From Paenibacillus sedimenti (GTDB lineage Bacteria > Bacillota > Bacilli > Paenibacillales > NBRC-103111): DNA of 64,000 bases. The DNA is taken from contig NZ_JACVVD010000015.1 in assembly GCF_014534655.1 (NCBI RefSeq), positions 60,771-124,770 of the forward strand, written 5' to 3'. Shown here one piece after another: positions 26,484 to 37,057 of the stretch. Each line of letters starts with the position of its first letter. Within the stretch, counting starts at the first letter, position 1. The position numbers and the translations under genes were made by a program. The notes under the pieces are model-generated. The model searched no databases. It saw only the letters and a list, made by a program, of their open reading frames with translations, and was not told where the DNA came from.

Positions 26484-26516
26484 ACATATACGAATTACTT
26501 ATAGGAGGTATCCGGT

Positions 26517-27440
26517 ATGGTCGGGGGCAGGAGCTGGGGAGACCGTATTTTTTCGGCATCGAATGTCATCATCATGGTCATTGTGATGCTCTTGACGTTG
26601 TATCCGTTTTGGTTTTCAATCGTGAACTCTTTGAATACAGGCGACGATCTTGTGCGCGGACCTATCTTTATGTGGCCAAGGGAATTTACATGGGCGAGCT
26701 GGCAGTCGGTGATGGCGGACCCGGGAATGCTTGAGGCTGCATGGATCAGCGGGTCGCGGACGGTGATTGTAACGGTTGTCTCTATCATGTATACGGCGAT
26801 GTTTACGTACGCCTTTTCCCGTCCTTATTTAAAAGGGAAAGTATGGTATGCGGCAATCGGCTTTACGAGCATGTACTTTAGCGGCGGGTTGATTCCTTCC
26901 TTTATGCTGATGAATTGGCTCGGGTTGTATGATTCCTACTGGGTTTACATCCTCCCGGGACTTTTTCTCGGATTTTGGAACGTCATTATTTTCAATGCAA
27001 ATTTCAAGGCGATTCCCGATGCGCTGTTTGAATCGGCCAAGATGGATGGAGCGAATGAGTTCACCATGTTCTTCCGAATCGTCGTCCCGTTATCGAAGCC
27101 GGTTTTGGCCGCTCTTTCGGTTTTCACGGCTGTCGGCGTATGGAACGATTATGGAACGACGCTGTATTTTACTCAATCCCCTCACTTGCAGACGCTGCAA
27201 TATTTGATCTTAAAGCTGATTCAGTCGACTGATGCGATTGAACAGATGGCTAACATCGCAGGCGCCAACAATCCTGCTGTCGCAGAGCTTTACTCCAGAG
27301 CGCAAGGCCAGGGAGAAGTTACGGCCAAAACTCTTCAACTGGCGGCGATGGTCATCTCGTCGATTCCGATGATTATGATGTACCCGTTTGCGCAAAAGTT
27401 TTTTCTTAAAGGCGTGCTGCTTGGTTCTTTAAAGGGGTAG
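26517..27440 (+). CDS. Sugar ABC transporter permease, LplC/YtcP (MalG) type
   Basis: This 307-residue permease has about six membrane helices. It shows TLYPFWFSIVNSLNTGDDLV near the N-terminus, the coupling loop ESAKMDGANEFTMFFRIVVP and the typical end KFFLKGVLLGSLKG. The ATG follows AGGAGG. The gene after it encodes a putative glycosidase, so import and cytoplasmic processing are probably co-expressed. Confidence 0.93.
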   Translation: MVGGRSWGDRIFSASNVIIMVIVMLLTLYPFWFSIVNSLNTGDDLVRGPIFMWPREFTWASWQSVMADPGMLEAAWISGSRTVIVTVVSIMYTAMFTYAFSRPYLKGKVWYAAIGFTSMYFSGGLIPSFMLMNWLGLYDSYWVYILPGLFLGFWNVIIFNANFKAIPDALFESAKMDGANEFTMFFRIVVPLSKPVLAALSVFTAVGVWNDYGTTLYFTQSPHLQTLQYLILKLIQSTDAIEQMANIAGANNPAVAELYSRAQGQGEVTAKTLQLAAMVISSIPMIMMYPFAQKFFLKGVLLGSLKG

Positions 27441-27523
27441 TTGAATTTATTTAGTGAGCCGGGGATTTGGGCAGGGTGGGCTTCTCCAAAGAAGCGACAA
27501 CCCAGTAATGGAGGAAAATAGCG

Positions 27524-29404
27524 ATGACGACGGAGATCAGCTGGAAACCACTTGATAATGATAACGGGTATAGGTTCCTCCTGGGCGAAAGGACCATCGG
27601 CGACGTCTTGGCGTTCGAGGACGAACGCTTCGCAGTAACCGATACGTTCGAACCGTTAAGGGAAGGACTGGTGCAGTGGACGAGGAAGTTCACCTATCGA
27701 GGCGAATCGCCCGCGGCATGCAAGCTTTCGATGGATTTCGCTGCCGACTACGAGCCTGAGTATTATATGATTCCTTCCGTCACCTACAACGGCAACAGTT
27801 GGGGCAGCGGCTTGGAGCCGAAAGGGCTGGAGCGCGATGGGCAACCTTGGGTGTTTGCGTGGCATCGGACGGCAGTGGCCGGCGCAACCTACTCCGAGGG
27901 AAGCGGGATCGCCGTGGCCTTGTTCGGTGAGCCGCCCCGGGATATGCAAGGCTTTTCCTGCTCGCTCGTGCCGGCTGCAGGACGCGTCATCCATCGGCTG
28001 ATCTGGCCGGAGGCTGAGATGCCCGCGACCTACGATGGCCGCGACCGTTACGGTGGGGCATACGAAGCGGAAAGGACCTTTGTGTCGGGCGAGACGTTTA
28101 TGGCCCGTGCATTTCTGACGCTTCATGCTTATACAGAGCCGCGTACGTCGTGGAGAATGATGCTCGAAGAGGCCTGGCGGCTGCAACAACGTCCGGTTCG
28201 GGCAAGGTATGAACCAGAGCGCATCTGGGAACTGGGCATGGCGTATGCCAAGAATAGCCTATGGGCCGAAGACGGGGATTTTCGGGGATTCTCGCTCGGC
28301 AGAAAATGGGACGGAGAGAAGTGGCGACAAGCTCGTAATTACGCAATCGGCTGGTGCGGGCAGAACGCCTCGCTGGCCAATTCGATGCTTGCCGATTATT
28401 TGAATTCCGGCAATGAGGATTCGCTTCGTAGAGGCCTCGCCGTGCTGGACGGCTGGACAGCCGGCGGAAGGCTGCCGAACGGGATGATTCATTGCGAGTA
28501 CGACTACGTCCTGCAATTCAAGCCGGCAGAGCGGGAAGTGCAGGACGCCTGCAACCTCGGCACGGCTGCGTTAAACCTGTTCGAGGCGGAAGAATTGGCC
28601 CGGAGATGCGGAGTGGAGCGGCCGATCTACCGCGAAACCGCGCTTGGCATATGCGATTTCGTCTTATCCGTGCAATCGCCGGAAGGCCGGATCGGGAAGT
28701 CGTGGAAGAACGACGGGACTCCGGATGATCCGGAGGGAACGGTCGGCTGCTTCCTCGTCCCGCCTCTGGTCAAGGCATACGAGCTTACAGGTAATGAAGC
28801 CTATCTTCATGGGGCAGAGCTAGGCTACCGCTTTTATATGAGGGAGCTGCTCGACAACGGCTACACGACAGCGGGGGCGCTGGATACATATTGCGTAGAT
28901 AAAGAGTCTGCCATTCCTTTGCTCAAGGCGGGTCTTGCACTGTTCCGAGTCACCGGCAAGAAGACGTATCTCGAATGGGCGGAGCATGCCGCCTGGTATC
29001 TGGCAACATGGCAGTGGCATCATACTGTCGGGTATGACGCAGGGACCGGACTGGGAGACATCGGCTACGATACGTTCGGCGGGACGGCGGTATCCACTCA
29101 GCACCATCATATTGATCCGTTCGCGCTCTCTTTTGTCGAGGAATGGCTTGAGCTGGCCGCGCTCATCGGTAACAAGATGTGGCGCGATAGAGCCCTTGCC
29201 GCATGGGCGAATGCGACGATCGGCATTTCGGACGGCAGCTTGGCGGTCAAGGGCAAACTGCGTCCGGAGGGCAGCCAAAGCGAAGGCTTCTTTCACACCC
29301 GCTGGGCGGAGCCGTTCGATGTTTCGGAATGGCTGGTGGCGTGGCCGACAGCCTTCCGGCTTGAAGTGTTGCGTCGGGTCGGCATGGGAGCATTAAGGGA
29401 GTAG
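27524..29404 (+). CDS. Putative glycosidase of unassigned family
   Basis: This 626-residue protein has no signal peptide, so it should act in the cytoplasm on imported sugar. Residues about 1-215 look all-beta (LREGLVQWTRKFTYRGESPA, YMIPSVTYNGNSWGSG). The rest looks like an alpha/alpha-barrel (FSLGRKWDGEKWRQARNYAI, GWCGQNASLANSMLADYL, TFGGTAVSTQHHHIDPFALS). The beta-sandwich plus six-hairpin layout occurs in many polysaccharide-acting hydrolases and lyases, but I could not place it in a family. Asp and Glu residues in KSWKNDGTPDDPEGT and the HHHIDPF stretch are candidate active-site parts. ATG 27524 follows GGAGG and directly follows the permease genes. Confidence 0.75.
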   Translation: MTTEISWKPLDNDNGYRFLLGERTIGDVLAFEDERFAVTDTFEPLREGLVQWTRKFTYRGESPAACKLSMDFAADYEPEYYMIPSVTYNGNSWGSGLEPKGLERDGQPWVFAWHRTAVAGATYSEGSGIAVALFGEPPRDMQGFSCSLVPAAGRVIHRLIWPEAEMPATYDGRDRYGGAYEAERTFVSGETFMARAFLTLHAYTEPRTSWRMMLEEAWRLQQRPVRARYEPERIWELGMAYAKNSLWAEDGDFRGFSLGRKWDGEKWRQARNYAIGWCGQNASLANSMLADYLNSGNEDSLRRGLAVLDGWTAGGRLPNGMIHCEYDYVLQFKPAEREVQDACNLGTAALNLFEAEELARRCGVERPIYRETALGICDFVLSVQSPEGRIGKSWKNDGTPDDPEGTVGCFLVPPLVKAYELTGNEAYLHGAELGYRFYMRELLDNGYTTAGALDTYCVDKESAIPLLKAGLALFRVTGKKTYLEWAEHAAWYLATWQWHHTVGYDAGTGLGDIGYDTFGGTAVSTQHHHIDPFALSFVEEWLELAALIGNKMWRDRALAAWANATIGISDGSLAVKGKLRPEGSQSEGFFHTRWAEPFDVSEWLVAWPTAFRLEVLRRVGMGALRE

Positions 29405-29578
29405 CGTTACTGCCATTCCGGGTCCCCCAGGACTTACGCGAGGACGGGTAAACGATCGGGAACCGATCGTCTATCCAGAGCTAAATTTACGGGGAAGGCA
29501 CATAGCCATGCGTACCGCGATTTGCCGATGGTTTTCCCGAACTCGCCGAAGCCCCGAATGAAAGGCGTTTGCGCCGGC

Positions 29579-29668
29579 GAAGTGCAGGCGCGAAGCGGTA
29601 AGCATATCTCTGCACAAGCCGCAGGCTTCTTGCTCCGGGATGCCCAGTATATGTTGTCCAAACAGTAA
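29579..29668 (+). pseudogene. Remnant of a FIMAH-like C-terminal domain
   Basis: The frame gives EVQARSGKHISAQAAGFLLR and DAQYMLSKQ followed by TAA. It is nearly identical to the last 29 residues of the large protein ending at 36317, and the DNA after the stop (AAGAGAG) also matches. The rest of that second large gene is missing, so a big deletion has left only its tail. The sequence between 29405 and 29578 has no recognisable gene. Confidence 0.8.
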
Positions 29669-29867
29669 GAGAGGGCACTTGTCCGCCTCCCAGACTGACG
29701 TATCTAACTGTTTAGTTTAATGCCTTTTATTGTTCAGCCCCCTTCTTGTGCAGACAGTACGGAATAAACTTTCCTATTGCATGAAGGGGGGATTTTTTTA
29801 CCCTTAAAAAAGGAGTTTAAGAATTTCAGTTTCCCGTTGATATTATAATTAAATGGAGGAATGCATA

Positions 29868-32800
29868 ATGGTTCAGAAAGGGCTTAGATTTGGAAATAGT
29901 CTTAAGCGTATGTTGTCTATATTTGTTTCCATTTGTTTAATGGCAACGATCCTGCCTGTAGCGGCGGGAGTAGCTGCAGCGGAAACAACGGCTCAATCGT
30001 TGATGACGGATTATCAACCAACGATTCAAGAGGTCATCGATGCAAGCGGATTTAAACATCCCGGCGTCGGACTTACCAAGGATTTTCTTGAAAATGTGAG
30101 GACACAGGTACGGGCGCAAAAAGAACCTTGGAATTCATATTTTAATCGAATGCTATTATCTCCAACCGCTGCGAAGAACGTCGGATCAAGCATTCAGGGT
30201 GCGGATCCAACCAAGCCGAAAAGTGTTGCGGTGAATAGTAAAGGCGCTTTTGTGACGGATGGGTTGCTCGCGTATACGCAGGCACTTATGTATATTATTA
30301 CCGGAGACGAAGTCTACCGGGCCAATGCCATGAGAATTATCCGACTTTGGGAGCAAATGGACCCCAATCAATATACGTATTTCACGGATTCTCACATTCA
30401 TATGGGTATCCCTCTTAACCGGATGGTGACTGCGGCAGAAATATTGCGGTATTCCAGCACACAAAACGATGCTCTGCAATGGACGGATAAGGATACTGCT
30501 GATTTTACGAATAACCTGATTAATCCGATGATTAAAACGTTTATGCATTTTAATGACAAATTCATGAACCAGCATCTTTATCCGCTGCTGGGGGCCATGT
30601 CGGGTTATATCTTTACCGGCAACAGAGACCGGTATAATGAGGGGGTAGAGTGGTTTACCGTCAACAAGACCGCTGTAGACCAGGGTCAAAACGGCGCCAT
30701 TAAACCCTTGTTCAGATTGGTGGATACAAATGCTTTGACAGGAGAGAAAGTGGATCCTCCGGTCGTTCAGCATGTTGAAATGGGACGGGATCAGGCGCAT
30801 GGCGCCGGTGATATAACCAATGTGGAAATATTAGCGCGTTTATTGCTTGCCCAGGGAACCAAAGTGGATCCGGTAGACGGAACCGCTTCGACAGCGCCGA
30901 ATGCTGTAGGACCTTACGAATTTCTGGATAACCGCATCTTGAAGGCTGCCGACTTTTTTGGCCGTTTCATGTTGGGTTATGATACGCCATGGATACCTGT
31001 CGCGGCGCATACGGATGCCAATGGAAATCCGACCGTTATTTACAAACAACTGAAAGAAGGATATCGGGGAAGAATTGGCGGTAACGTTTATGACCTTTAT
31101 TATTACTATAAATATACGGCAGGCGTAAATATGGAGGAAAAGGCTCCATATTTTACCGAAATGTTCAACAAAAGACATTATTTTTATTGGGAGTCTCCGG
31201 ACGGAGGAGCGGATTATTGGCTTTATATCCCTAAAGAAGCTGAAGCCGAGGGTACGCAAACTCTACCGAAACCTGTAACAGATTCGAATTTGCGGGAAAT
31301 TGAAGATCGATACACCAAATTTGACAGTAATTCCACGACAATGCAAGAGGGAGATACTTCTTTCGTCAGGATGACGGCAACGGAAGAGGGAAGCAAAATT
31401 GCGCTTGTGGCTTCGAGCACCGGTGAGAAAACCATTGGGTTTAAGATTCGGACCAATGGGACAGCCAAGCTGGAAGTGATTGGTGGAATTAACGATACGT
31501 TGACGCTGCCGGACACGAAGGGGCAGTGGCGATATGTGACCTATAAGATGAATAATTTACAGTTTTTTGGGGACCTTGTTTATTTCAAAGTAAAAGGAGC
31601 CGGCACTACGGTCGACATTGACCACATCAATGTAAGCGCAGGAACACAGCTGACGCCGCCGGTGTTCCATGCAGGAATCGCGGCATTAAATTTATTTGTC
31701 TATGTCGGTTCTGAGGCACCGGTCAAATTCGATTTTTCGGCAGTAGACGCGAATCCAGCGGATGTCGTATCCTATCAGATCGATAATAAACCTGAGGGCG
31801 CTGTCTTGAATGAGAGCACCGGCGCATTTACCTGGAAGCCGACACAAGCTGGAACCTATTCGTTTGTTGTGAGTGCGTCGGACGGAACCACGGTTGCAAT
31901 GAAGGACGTTAAGATTGTCGTAACGAATGACCGGAAATCCGCAGTAGCCGCAGTAGTTAGTCCATATAATCCAAATACAAGTTATATTTTGTCAACTTTT
32001 GATTACTTTAAAATCGTGTATGCAGATGTAATGAATCAAATCTCAAGCGCATCCGATGATGCTTTCTATCAGCTATTGATTGACTTGAATAGTGCGGTTC
32101 AGAGTCTGAAAGAACTGAATCCATTATTACAAGATGGAAGCATGAATTACCAGGATATGTTTGCAAGTTCCACCTTTGGAACAGCAGTCGCCACCCTTTC
32201 GGATAACAATAGTGATAGTTTTGTATGTTTTTGCGTAGCTCAGAATTTGACTCATTACATGGATTTCGGTCCGAATTATAAAATTTCGGCAAATGCCTTT
32301 GAGCTGCAGGTAAGAGTCAGTTTTCCTGATCGTATAGGCGGTGCGGCCATCTTCGGATCCAACGATAAATTGAATTGGACCCGATTAACCCCCGGCCTGA
32401 CAACGTATACGGAAGATATGCAAAGACTTGAGGTGCAGGACGATCTCAAAAATCAGCAATTCCGCTTCCTGAAAATACAAATCATTGAGCCGGGGCCCAC
32501 CCCGATTTCAAACATACCAATGCTCGAAGTGGCCGAATTCAGAATCCATGGAGAGCGCCACGATATGGTAACCCAAATTCCGGGAACGATTGCCGAGGCG
32601 CTGGCGGAAGCGGCGAAGCTGCCTGCCGAAGATTATACGAAACAAAGCTATTACCTGTTCCAGAAAGAATTGGAATATGTGAAGAGCGCCGTCGGCAACT
32701 CCGATTATACCGAGCAAGAGCTGATTAACGAACTTTATGACGCCCGTAATTTGTTGGTACCGTACACGACGTCGCTGTATTCGTTCGAAGGAAACGCAAA

Positions 32801-35800
32801 GAATACGTTTGGTTCTTCTTCGTCCACCGATGGAGCCGTGTTTGGAACCGCAGCTTACGCAGCAGGAAAGGTCGGGCAAGCGATCAGCTTAAACGGCACG
32901 GATAGCTACATGATGCTGCCGGCGACGCAGCCTTTGTCCGCTTACAACGAGATCACCCTCGCAACCTGGGTGAATTGGAATGGAAGCAGCCAGTGGCAGC
33001 GGATCTTCGACTTTGGCAACAATAGCAATCAATACATGTTCCTTTCGCCGAGAACGGGCAGTAATAAGCTGCGTTTCGAGATCAAGAACGGCGGCAGCGC
33101 GCAAGGTGCGGAAACGGCGCAATTGCCGGCCAATCAATGGGTGCATGTGGCGATAACGCTGGGTAACGGCACGGCGAAGCTGTATGTGAACGGCACGCTG
33201 AAGGCAACGTCGAGCGGTGTCACGATCAAGCCTAGCGATTTCCAGCCTGGCTCGAACTACATAGGAAAGAGCCAGTTTGCCACCGATCCGCTGTTTAACG
33301 GCATGATCGACGAATTCCGCGTATACAATCGCGTCTTGAGCGATGCCGAGATTGGGGCCGTATATAACCAGACAGGATATGGGGCTGACAAGAGCTTGCT
33401 CACGTTCTTGCTGGATCAAGCTGCTGCAGCAGGCAATGCCGGCATCTATACGGCTGACAGCGTGCAAGCTTTGCAGGAGGCTATCCCTGCGGCTCAAGCT
33501 GTCGCCTCCAACACCGGTGCAAGCCAGGCTCAGGTTGACGCCGCAGCTGACAGCTTGCGGGCTGCTTACGATGGTCTGGTTTACCAACCGGGCGTACCGG
33601 CGATCGCTCCTGTCATGGACAAAACCGTTATCGCAGGAAATCAGCTAGCCTTCAAGCTTCATCAGTTGAACTCCGTTGCCGGCACCGTATTCAGTGTCAG
33701 CGGCTTGCCGCAAGGGGCTAGCTTCGATTCGGATAAGCGTACCTTCGTCTGGACGGCGAACAAAACGCAGGGAGGCGTCTATACCGTAACCATAACCGCT
33801 GAAGCAAACGGAGGGGCAACTTCCCGCACCGTTAAGCTTACCGTCAAAGGTCAACCGGTCATCGCCCCCAATGAAACTGTGGAGCTTAGTTCTAGACAAC
33901 CGTTTACGTATCAGGTGAAAGCAACGGATCCGATGGGGATGGCGTTGACTTACAGCGCTGCTAAGCTGCCTTCGGGCGCGGCGCTCGATCCGGTCACGGG
34001 CGTGTTCACATGGACTCCGACTCATGCGAATTACGGCGACAACATTGTCACTTTTATAGTGAGCAACGGCTTGTTTACGGTCAGCCAAACGGTTGATTTA
34101 AAGGTCAATTTCGGTATCCTGCCGCCGGATGATTATACCAAGGGCAGTTATTATCTGTACCATAAGGAAGCGGAGCGAATCCTGGCGGCGATCGCTTTGC
34201 CGGGTGCCGATAAGGATGTGCTTGTCGCTGAACTGATCCAGGCCGAAGGCTTGCTTGTTCGCGTCCCTCTGTCGCTTTATTCGTTTGAAGGCAATGCACA
34301 AAATTCATTCGGGTCGACAACCGCTACTCTTGCCGGAAACGCTGCTTACGCGGCAGGAAGCGTCGGGCAGGCGATCAGCTTGAACGGTACGGACAGCTAT
34401 GTTGCACTGCCCGCGGCGCATCCACTATCCACCTACGACGAGATCACGTTGACAACCTCGGTGTATTGGAAGGGCGGCAATCAGTGGCAGCGCATCTTCG
34501 ATTTCGGAAACAACACCAATCAGTACATGTTCCTTACGCCGAGATCGGGCGGTAATACGCTGCGTTTTGCGATCAAGAACGGCGGCGGCGAGCAAATCGT
34601 GGAAACGTCGCAGCTTGCAACGGGGCAATGGGCGCATGTGGCGGTGACGCTCGGCGGCGGCACGGCGAAGCTGTACGTGAACGGCGAACTGAAGGCGACC
34701 AAAAGCGGCTTCACGATCAAGCCGAGCGATTTTAAACCAAGCAAAAATTACATCGGCAAAAGCCAATTTTCTGATCCGCTGTTTAACGGAATGATTGACG
34801 AATTCCAAGTCTACAATCACATCTTAACCGATGACGAGATTAAAGCCGTATACAATAACACAGCGAAGTGGACGGATAACAGCTTGGTCACGCTATTAAT
34901 GGGCAAGGCCGAAGTGCTTGACGCAACGCATTACACCGAAGCGAGCTGGCAGGCTCTTGCGGAAGCGGTCGCGAACGCCGAAGCTTTGGCCACCGACGCA
35001 ACCCAGGATGCCATCGACGCTGCAGCCGCTGAGCTGCTCGGCGCGCTTGAGGGATTGAATGCGGCCCCGGTTTTCGCGCCGGAGTCTCCAATGACGGTGG
35101 AAGCGGGTACCAGCGTTACATTTGCCGTCTATGCGACTGACCCGGACGGTGATGCGCTGACTTACAGCGCAAGCTCGCTACCGGACGGAGCAACATTCGA
35201 TCCGCAATCCGGTCAATTTGCTTGGTCGCCGAAAGTGCCGGGCAATTATGGCGTAATGTTTAATGTATACGATGCTAGAGGCGCGACGGCTTCTATGATG
35301 GTCGGAATCCAGGTCGTTGATACGATCCCGCCGGTAACGACCGATGATGCGCCGAGCAATTGGGTGAATCATGATGTCGCTGTGCATTTGACGGCTACAG
35401 ACAGCGGGTCTGGTGTCGCAGCGACGTATTACACGATAGATGACGGAGTTCAACAGACTGGAACGACGGTGAACGTTGTCGGGGAAGGCACTCGTTCCCT
35501 CGTCTATTGGAGCGTGGATAACGCAGGCAATGAGGAACAGTCACATACGGTTGCAGTGAATATTGACAGGACGCCGCCTGTTACAGCCGCATCTGTCAAT
35601 CCTGAAGTGCCAGACGGCAGCAACGGTTGGTATGTACATCCCGTTACGGTCACCTTGAGCGCGTACGACAACCTCTCGGGCGCGGCCAAAACCGAGTACA
35701 GCCTGAACGGCGGCACATGGTTAACCTATAATGCTCCGGTAACCTTGAGTCAGGACAGCAAATATACGTTGAGCTACCGCTCGACCGATATCGCCGGCAA

Positions 35801-36317
35801 TGCAGAAGCAACGAAAACGATCAGCTTCAATCTGGATCAGGCCGCTCCGACGATTTCGGTATCCGGCCTAGTATACGGCACATACAACGATTCCATGGAT
35901 TTAACGCCAGTCTTGACGCTCAGCGATAACATGTCCGGGGTGGATAGCAGCAAGACAACGGTCACAGTGGATACGTATGGCGTACAGCAAGGAGCGACGA
36001 TTCCGCTCTATACGCTGCCTCTCGGTTTGCACATGCTGATCGTGACGTCAAGCGATCTGGCAGGGAATACGAGCAGCCAGACGATCGCGTTCCAGACGAC
36101 TGCAAGTATCCAATCCATGCAGGCTCTGGTCACACGCTTTAAGAATATGGGTTGGATCGATAATGCAGGCATTGCGAACAGCTTGCAGAGCAAGCTCACT
36201 GCAAACAGTCTGGCCGATTTCATGAGCGAAGTTCAGGCGCAAAGCGGCAAGCATATCTCTGAGCAAGCCGCAGGCTGCTTGCTCAGGGATGCCCGGTATT
36301 TGTTATCCAAACACTAA
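29868..36317 (+). CDS. 2149-residue secreted protein with alginate-lyase-fold domain and many binding modules
   Basis: A signal peptide (about 1-40, ending VAAGVAAAE) precedes an alginate-lyase-family alpha/alpha toroid (about 45-410, with NQHLYPLLGAMSGY and MGRDQAHGAGDI). Then come a beta-sandwich binding module (about 480-595), an Ig-like domain (about 600-690), a discoidin-like region (about 755-900) and helical FIVAR-like segments. Two LamG/concanavalin-type modules follow (about 968-1172 and 1468-1665), with cadherin-like Ig domains between and after them. Chitobiase-type Ig repeats (about 1818-2075) and a FIMAH-like helical domain at the end (about 2080-2149) complete it. ATG 29868 follows GGAGGA; there is no LPXTG or SLH anchor. 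It probably cleaves a uronic-acid polysaccharide outside the cell for the nearby importer; the substrate is inferred. Confidence 0.88.
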   Translation: MVQKGLRFGNSLKRMLSIFVSICLMATILPVAAGVAAAETTAQSLMTDYQPTIQEVIDASGFKHPGVGLTKDFLENVRTQVRAQKEPWNSYFNRMLLSPTAAKNVGSSIQGADPTKPKSVAVNSKGAFVTDGLLAYTQALMYIITGDEVYRANAMRIIRLWEQMDPNQYTYFTDSHIHMGIPLNRMVTAAEILRYSSTQNDALQWTDKDTADFTNNLINPMIKTFMHFNDKFMNQHLYPLLGAMSGYIFTGNRDRYNEGVEWFTVNKTAVDQGQNGAIKPLFRLVDTNALTGEKVDPPVVQHVEMGRDQAHGAGDITNVEILARLLLAQGTKVDPVDGTASTAPNAVGPYEFLDNRILKAADFFGRFMLGYDTPWIPVAAHTDANGNPTVIYKQLKEGYRGRIGGNVYDLYYYYKYTAGVNMEEKAPYFTEMFNKRHYFYWESPDGGADYWLYIPKEAEAEGTQTLPKPVTDSNLREIEDRYTKFDSNSTTMQEGDTSFVRMTATEEGSKIALVASSTGEKTIGFKIRTNGTAKLEVIGGINDTLTLPDTKGQWRYVTYKMNNLQFFGDLVYFKVKGAGTTVDIDHINVSAGTQLTPPVFHAGIAALNLFVYVGSEAPVKFDFSAVDANPADVVSYQIDNKPEGAVLNESTGAFTWKPTQAGTYSFVVSASDGTTVAMKDVKIVVTNDRKSAVAAVVSPYNPNTSYILSTFDYFKIVYADVMNQISSASDDAFYQLLIDLNSAVQSLKELNPLLQDGSMNYQDMFASSTFGTAVATLSDNNSDSFVCFCVAQNLTHYMDFGPNYKISANAFELQVRVSFPDRIGGAAIFGSNDKLNWTRLTPGLTTYTEDMQRLEVQDDLKNQQFRFLKIQIIEPGPTPISNIPMLEVAEFRIHGERHDMVTQIPGTIAEALAEAAKLPAEDYTKQSYYLFQKELEYVKSAVGNSDYTEQELINELYDARNLLVPYTTSLYSFEGNAKNTFGSSSSTDGAVFGTAAYAAGKVGQAISLNGTDSYMMLPATQPLSAYNEITLATWVNWNGSSQWQRIFDFGNNSNQYMFLSPRTGSNKLRFEIKNGGSAQGAETAQLPANQWVHVAITLGNGTAKLYVNGTLKATSSGVTIKPSDFQPGSNYIGKSQFATDPLFNGMIDEFRVYNRVLSDAEIGAVYNQTGYGADKSLLTFLLDQAAAAGNAGIYTADSVQALQEAIPAAQAVASNTGASQAQVDAAADSLRAAYDGLVYQPGVPAIAPVMDKTVIAGNQLAFKLHQLNSVAGTVFSVSGLPQGASFDSDKRTFVWTANKTQGGVYTVTITAEANGGATSRTVKLTVKGQPVIAPNETVELSSRQPFTYQVKATDPMGMALTYSAAKLPSGAALDPVTGVFTWTPTHANYGDNIVTFIVSNGLFTVSQTVDLKVNFGILPPDDYTKGSYYLYHKEAERILAAIALPGADKDVLVAELIQAEGLLVRVPLSLYSFEGNAQNSFGSTTATLAGNAAYAAGSVGQAISLNGTDSYVALPAAHPLSTYDEITLTTSVYWKGGNQWQRIFDFGNNTNQYMFLTPRSGGNTLRFAIKNGGGEQIVETSQLATGQWAHVAVTLGGGTAKLYVNGELKATKSGFTIKPSDFKPSKNYIGKSQFSDPLFNGMIDEFQVYNHILTDDEIKAVYNNTAKWTDNSLVTLLMGKAEVLDATHYTEASWQALAEAVANAEALATDATQDAIDAAAAELLGALEGLNAAPVFAPESPMTVEAGTSVTFAVYATDPDGDALTYSASSLPDGATFDPQSGQFAWSPKVPGNYGVMFNVYDARGATASMMVGIQVVDTIPPVTTDDAPSNWVNHDVAVHLTATDSGSGVAATYYTIDDGVQQTGTTVNVVGEGTRSLVYWSVDNAGNEEQSHTVAVNIDRTPPVTAASVNPEVPDGSNGWYVHPVTVTLSAYDNLSGAAKTEYSLNGGTWLTYNAPVTLSQDSKYTLSYRSTDIAGNAEATKTISFNLDQAAPTISVSGLVYGTYNDSMDLTPVLTLSDNMSGVDSSKTTVTVDTYGVQQGATIPLYTLPLGLHMLIVTSSDLAGNTSSQTIAFQTTASIQSMQALVTRFKNMGWIDNAGIANSLQSKLTANSLADFMSEVQAQSGKHISEQAAGCLLRDARYLLSKH

Positions 36318-36438
36318 GAGAGTATTGGCCGGCTGCCTTGAACTGACGAATCAAGCCGCGTATCGATATGACCGGCAAGCTTTAACCGCTCAGGAAGTAT
36401 CGGCTGTGATGAACGAGTAGATTACAGCGGCAGTGAAT

Positions 36439-36495
36439 GAACCAACGGAAGTCCGGAACACGCACGTCGTGTTCCGAACTTTCCGTCATTGGTTC
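36439..36495. repeat. Long imperfect inverted repeat
   Basis: GAACCAACGGAAGTCCGGAA pairs imperfectly with TTCCGAACTTTCCGTCATTG and the following GTTC around a short central loop. It lies about 120 bases after the large secreted protein gene. There is no T run, so it may act as a structured terminator or mRNA end. Confidence 0.5.
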
Positions 36496-36555
36496 GGCGG
36501 TGGAGCAACGTGCTTGTTATAAGGCCAAATTTAGAATGGAAAGGATGACTCTGTT

Positions 36556-36990
36556 ATGGAAGATAACTACAATCTGTTATCGAAGAAGGGAGCTTAGGGA
36601 GATCAGGGGGACGGCACCTATGTCAATCCTGTCTTGCCTGGGGATTATAGCGATCCGGATGTCATTCGGGTCGGAGATGATTATTACGGCATCTCCTCTA
36701 CATTGCATTGCTCTCCGGGTATGGCGGTACTGCATTCCAAAGATCTTGTGAATTGGAGAATGATCGGGCATGTTGTGGACGATTTGACAAGCATAGGCCT
36801 GAGTATAACTACAATCAGATGAACCGGTATGGCAGAGGAGTCTGGGCGGGCGCGATCCGATTCCACAAGGATAAGTATTGGGTGTATTTTTTCACGCCCG
36901 AGAGGAAGACGGAACGATCGCCAATCACGCAGACGTGTCGTCCAAGGAGATCAAGCCTTTATCAGTGCACCCCTTATAATAATGGCTAAT
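36556..36990 (+). pseudogene. Broken GH43-family glycosidase gene (N-terminal part)
   Basis: An ATG with an AAGGA site opens MEDNYNLLSKKGA, then an in-frame TAG at 36595-36597. The same frame continues as DGTYVNPVLPGDYSDPDVIR and VGDDYYGISSTLHCSPGMAV. This is the first blade of a GH43 propeller, with the catalytic-base Asp in SDPDVI. A frameshift near 36797 moves to PEYNYNQMNRYGRGVWAG and HKDKYWVYFFTPE, and the frame changes again before the gene is lost near 36960. It is the relic of an arabinofuranosidase/xylosidase-type enzyme just before the GH35 gene. Confidence 0.8.
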
Positions 36991-37057
36991 GATAAGCTGT
37001 ATCTTAAATAGCATGGCAACAGAAAATAAAAGAATAATAAGTTTTGGAGGTATGTGT

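Noticed and set aside
32889..33587. 232-codon leftward open frame
   Set aside because: It is antisense to a LamG/FIVAR-like part of the first giant protein and recurs in the other LamG copies only because the DNA repeats.
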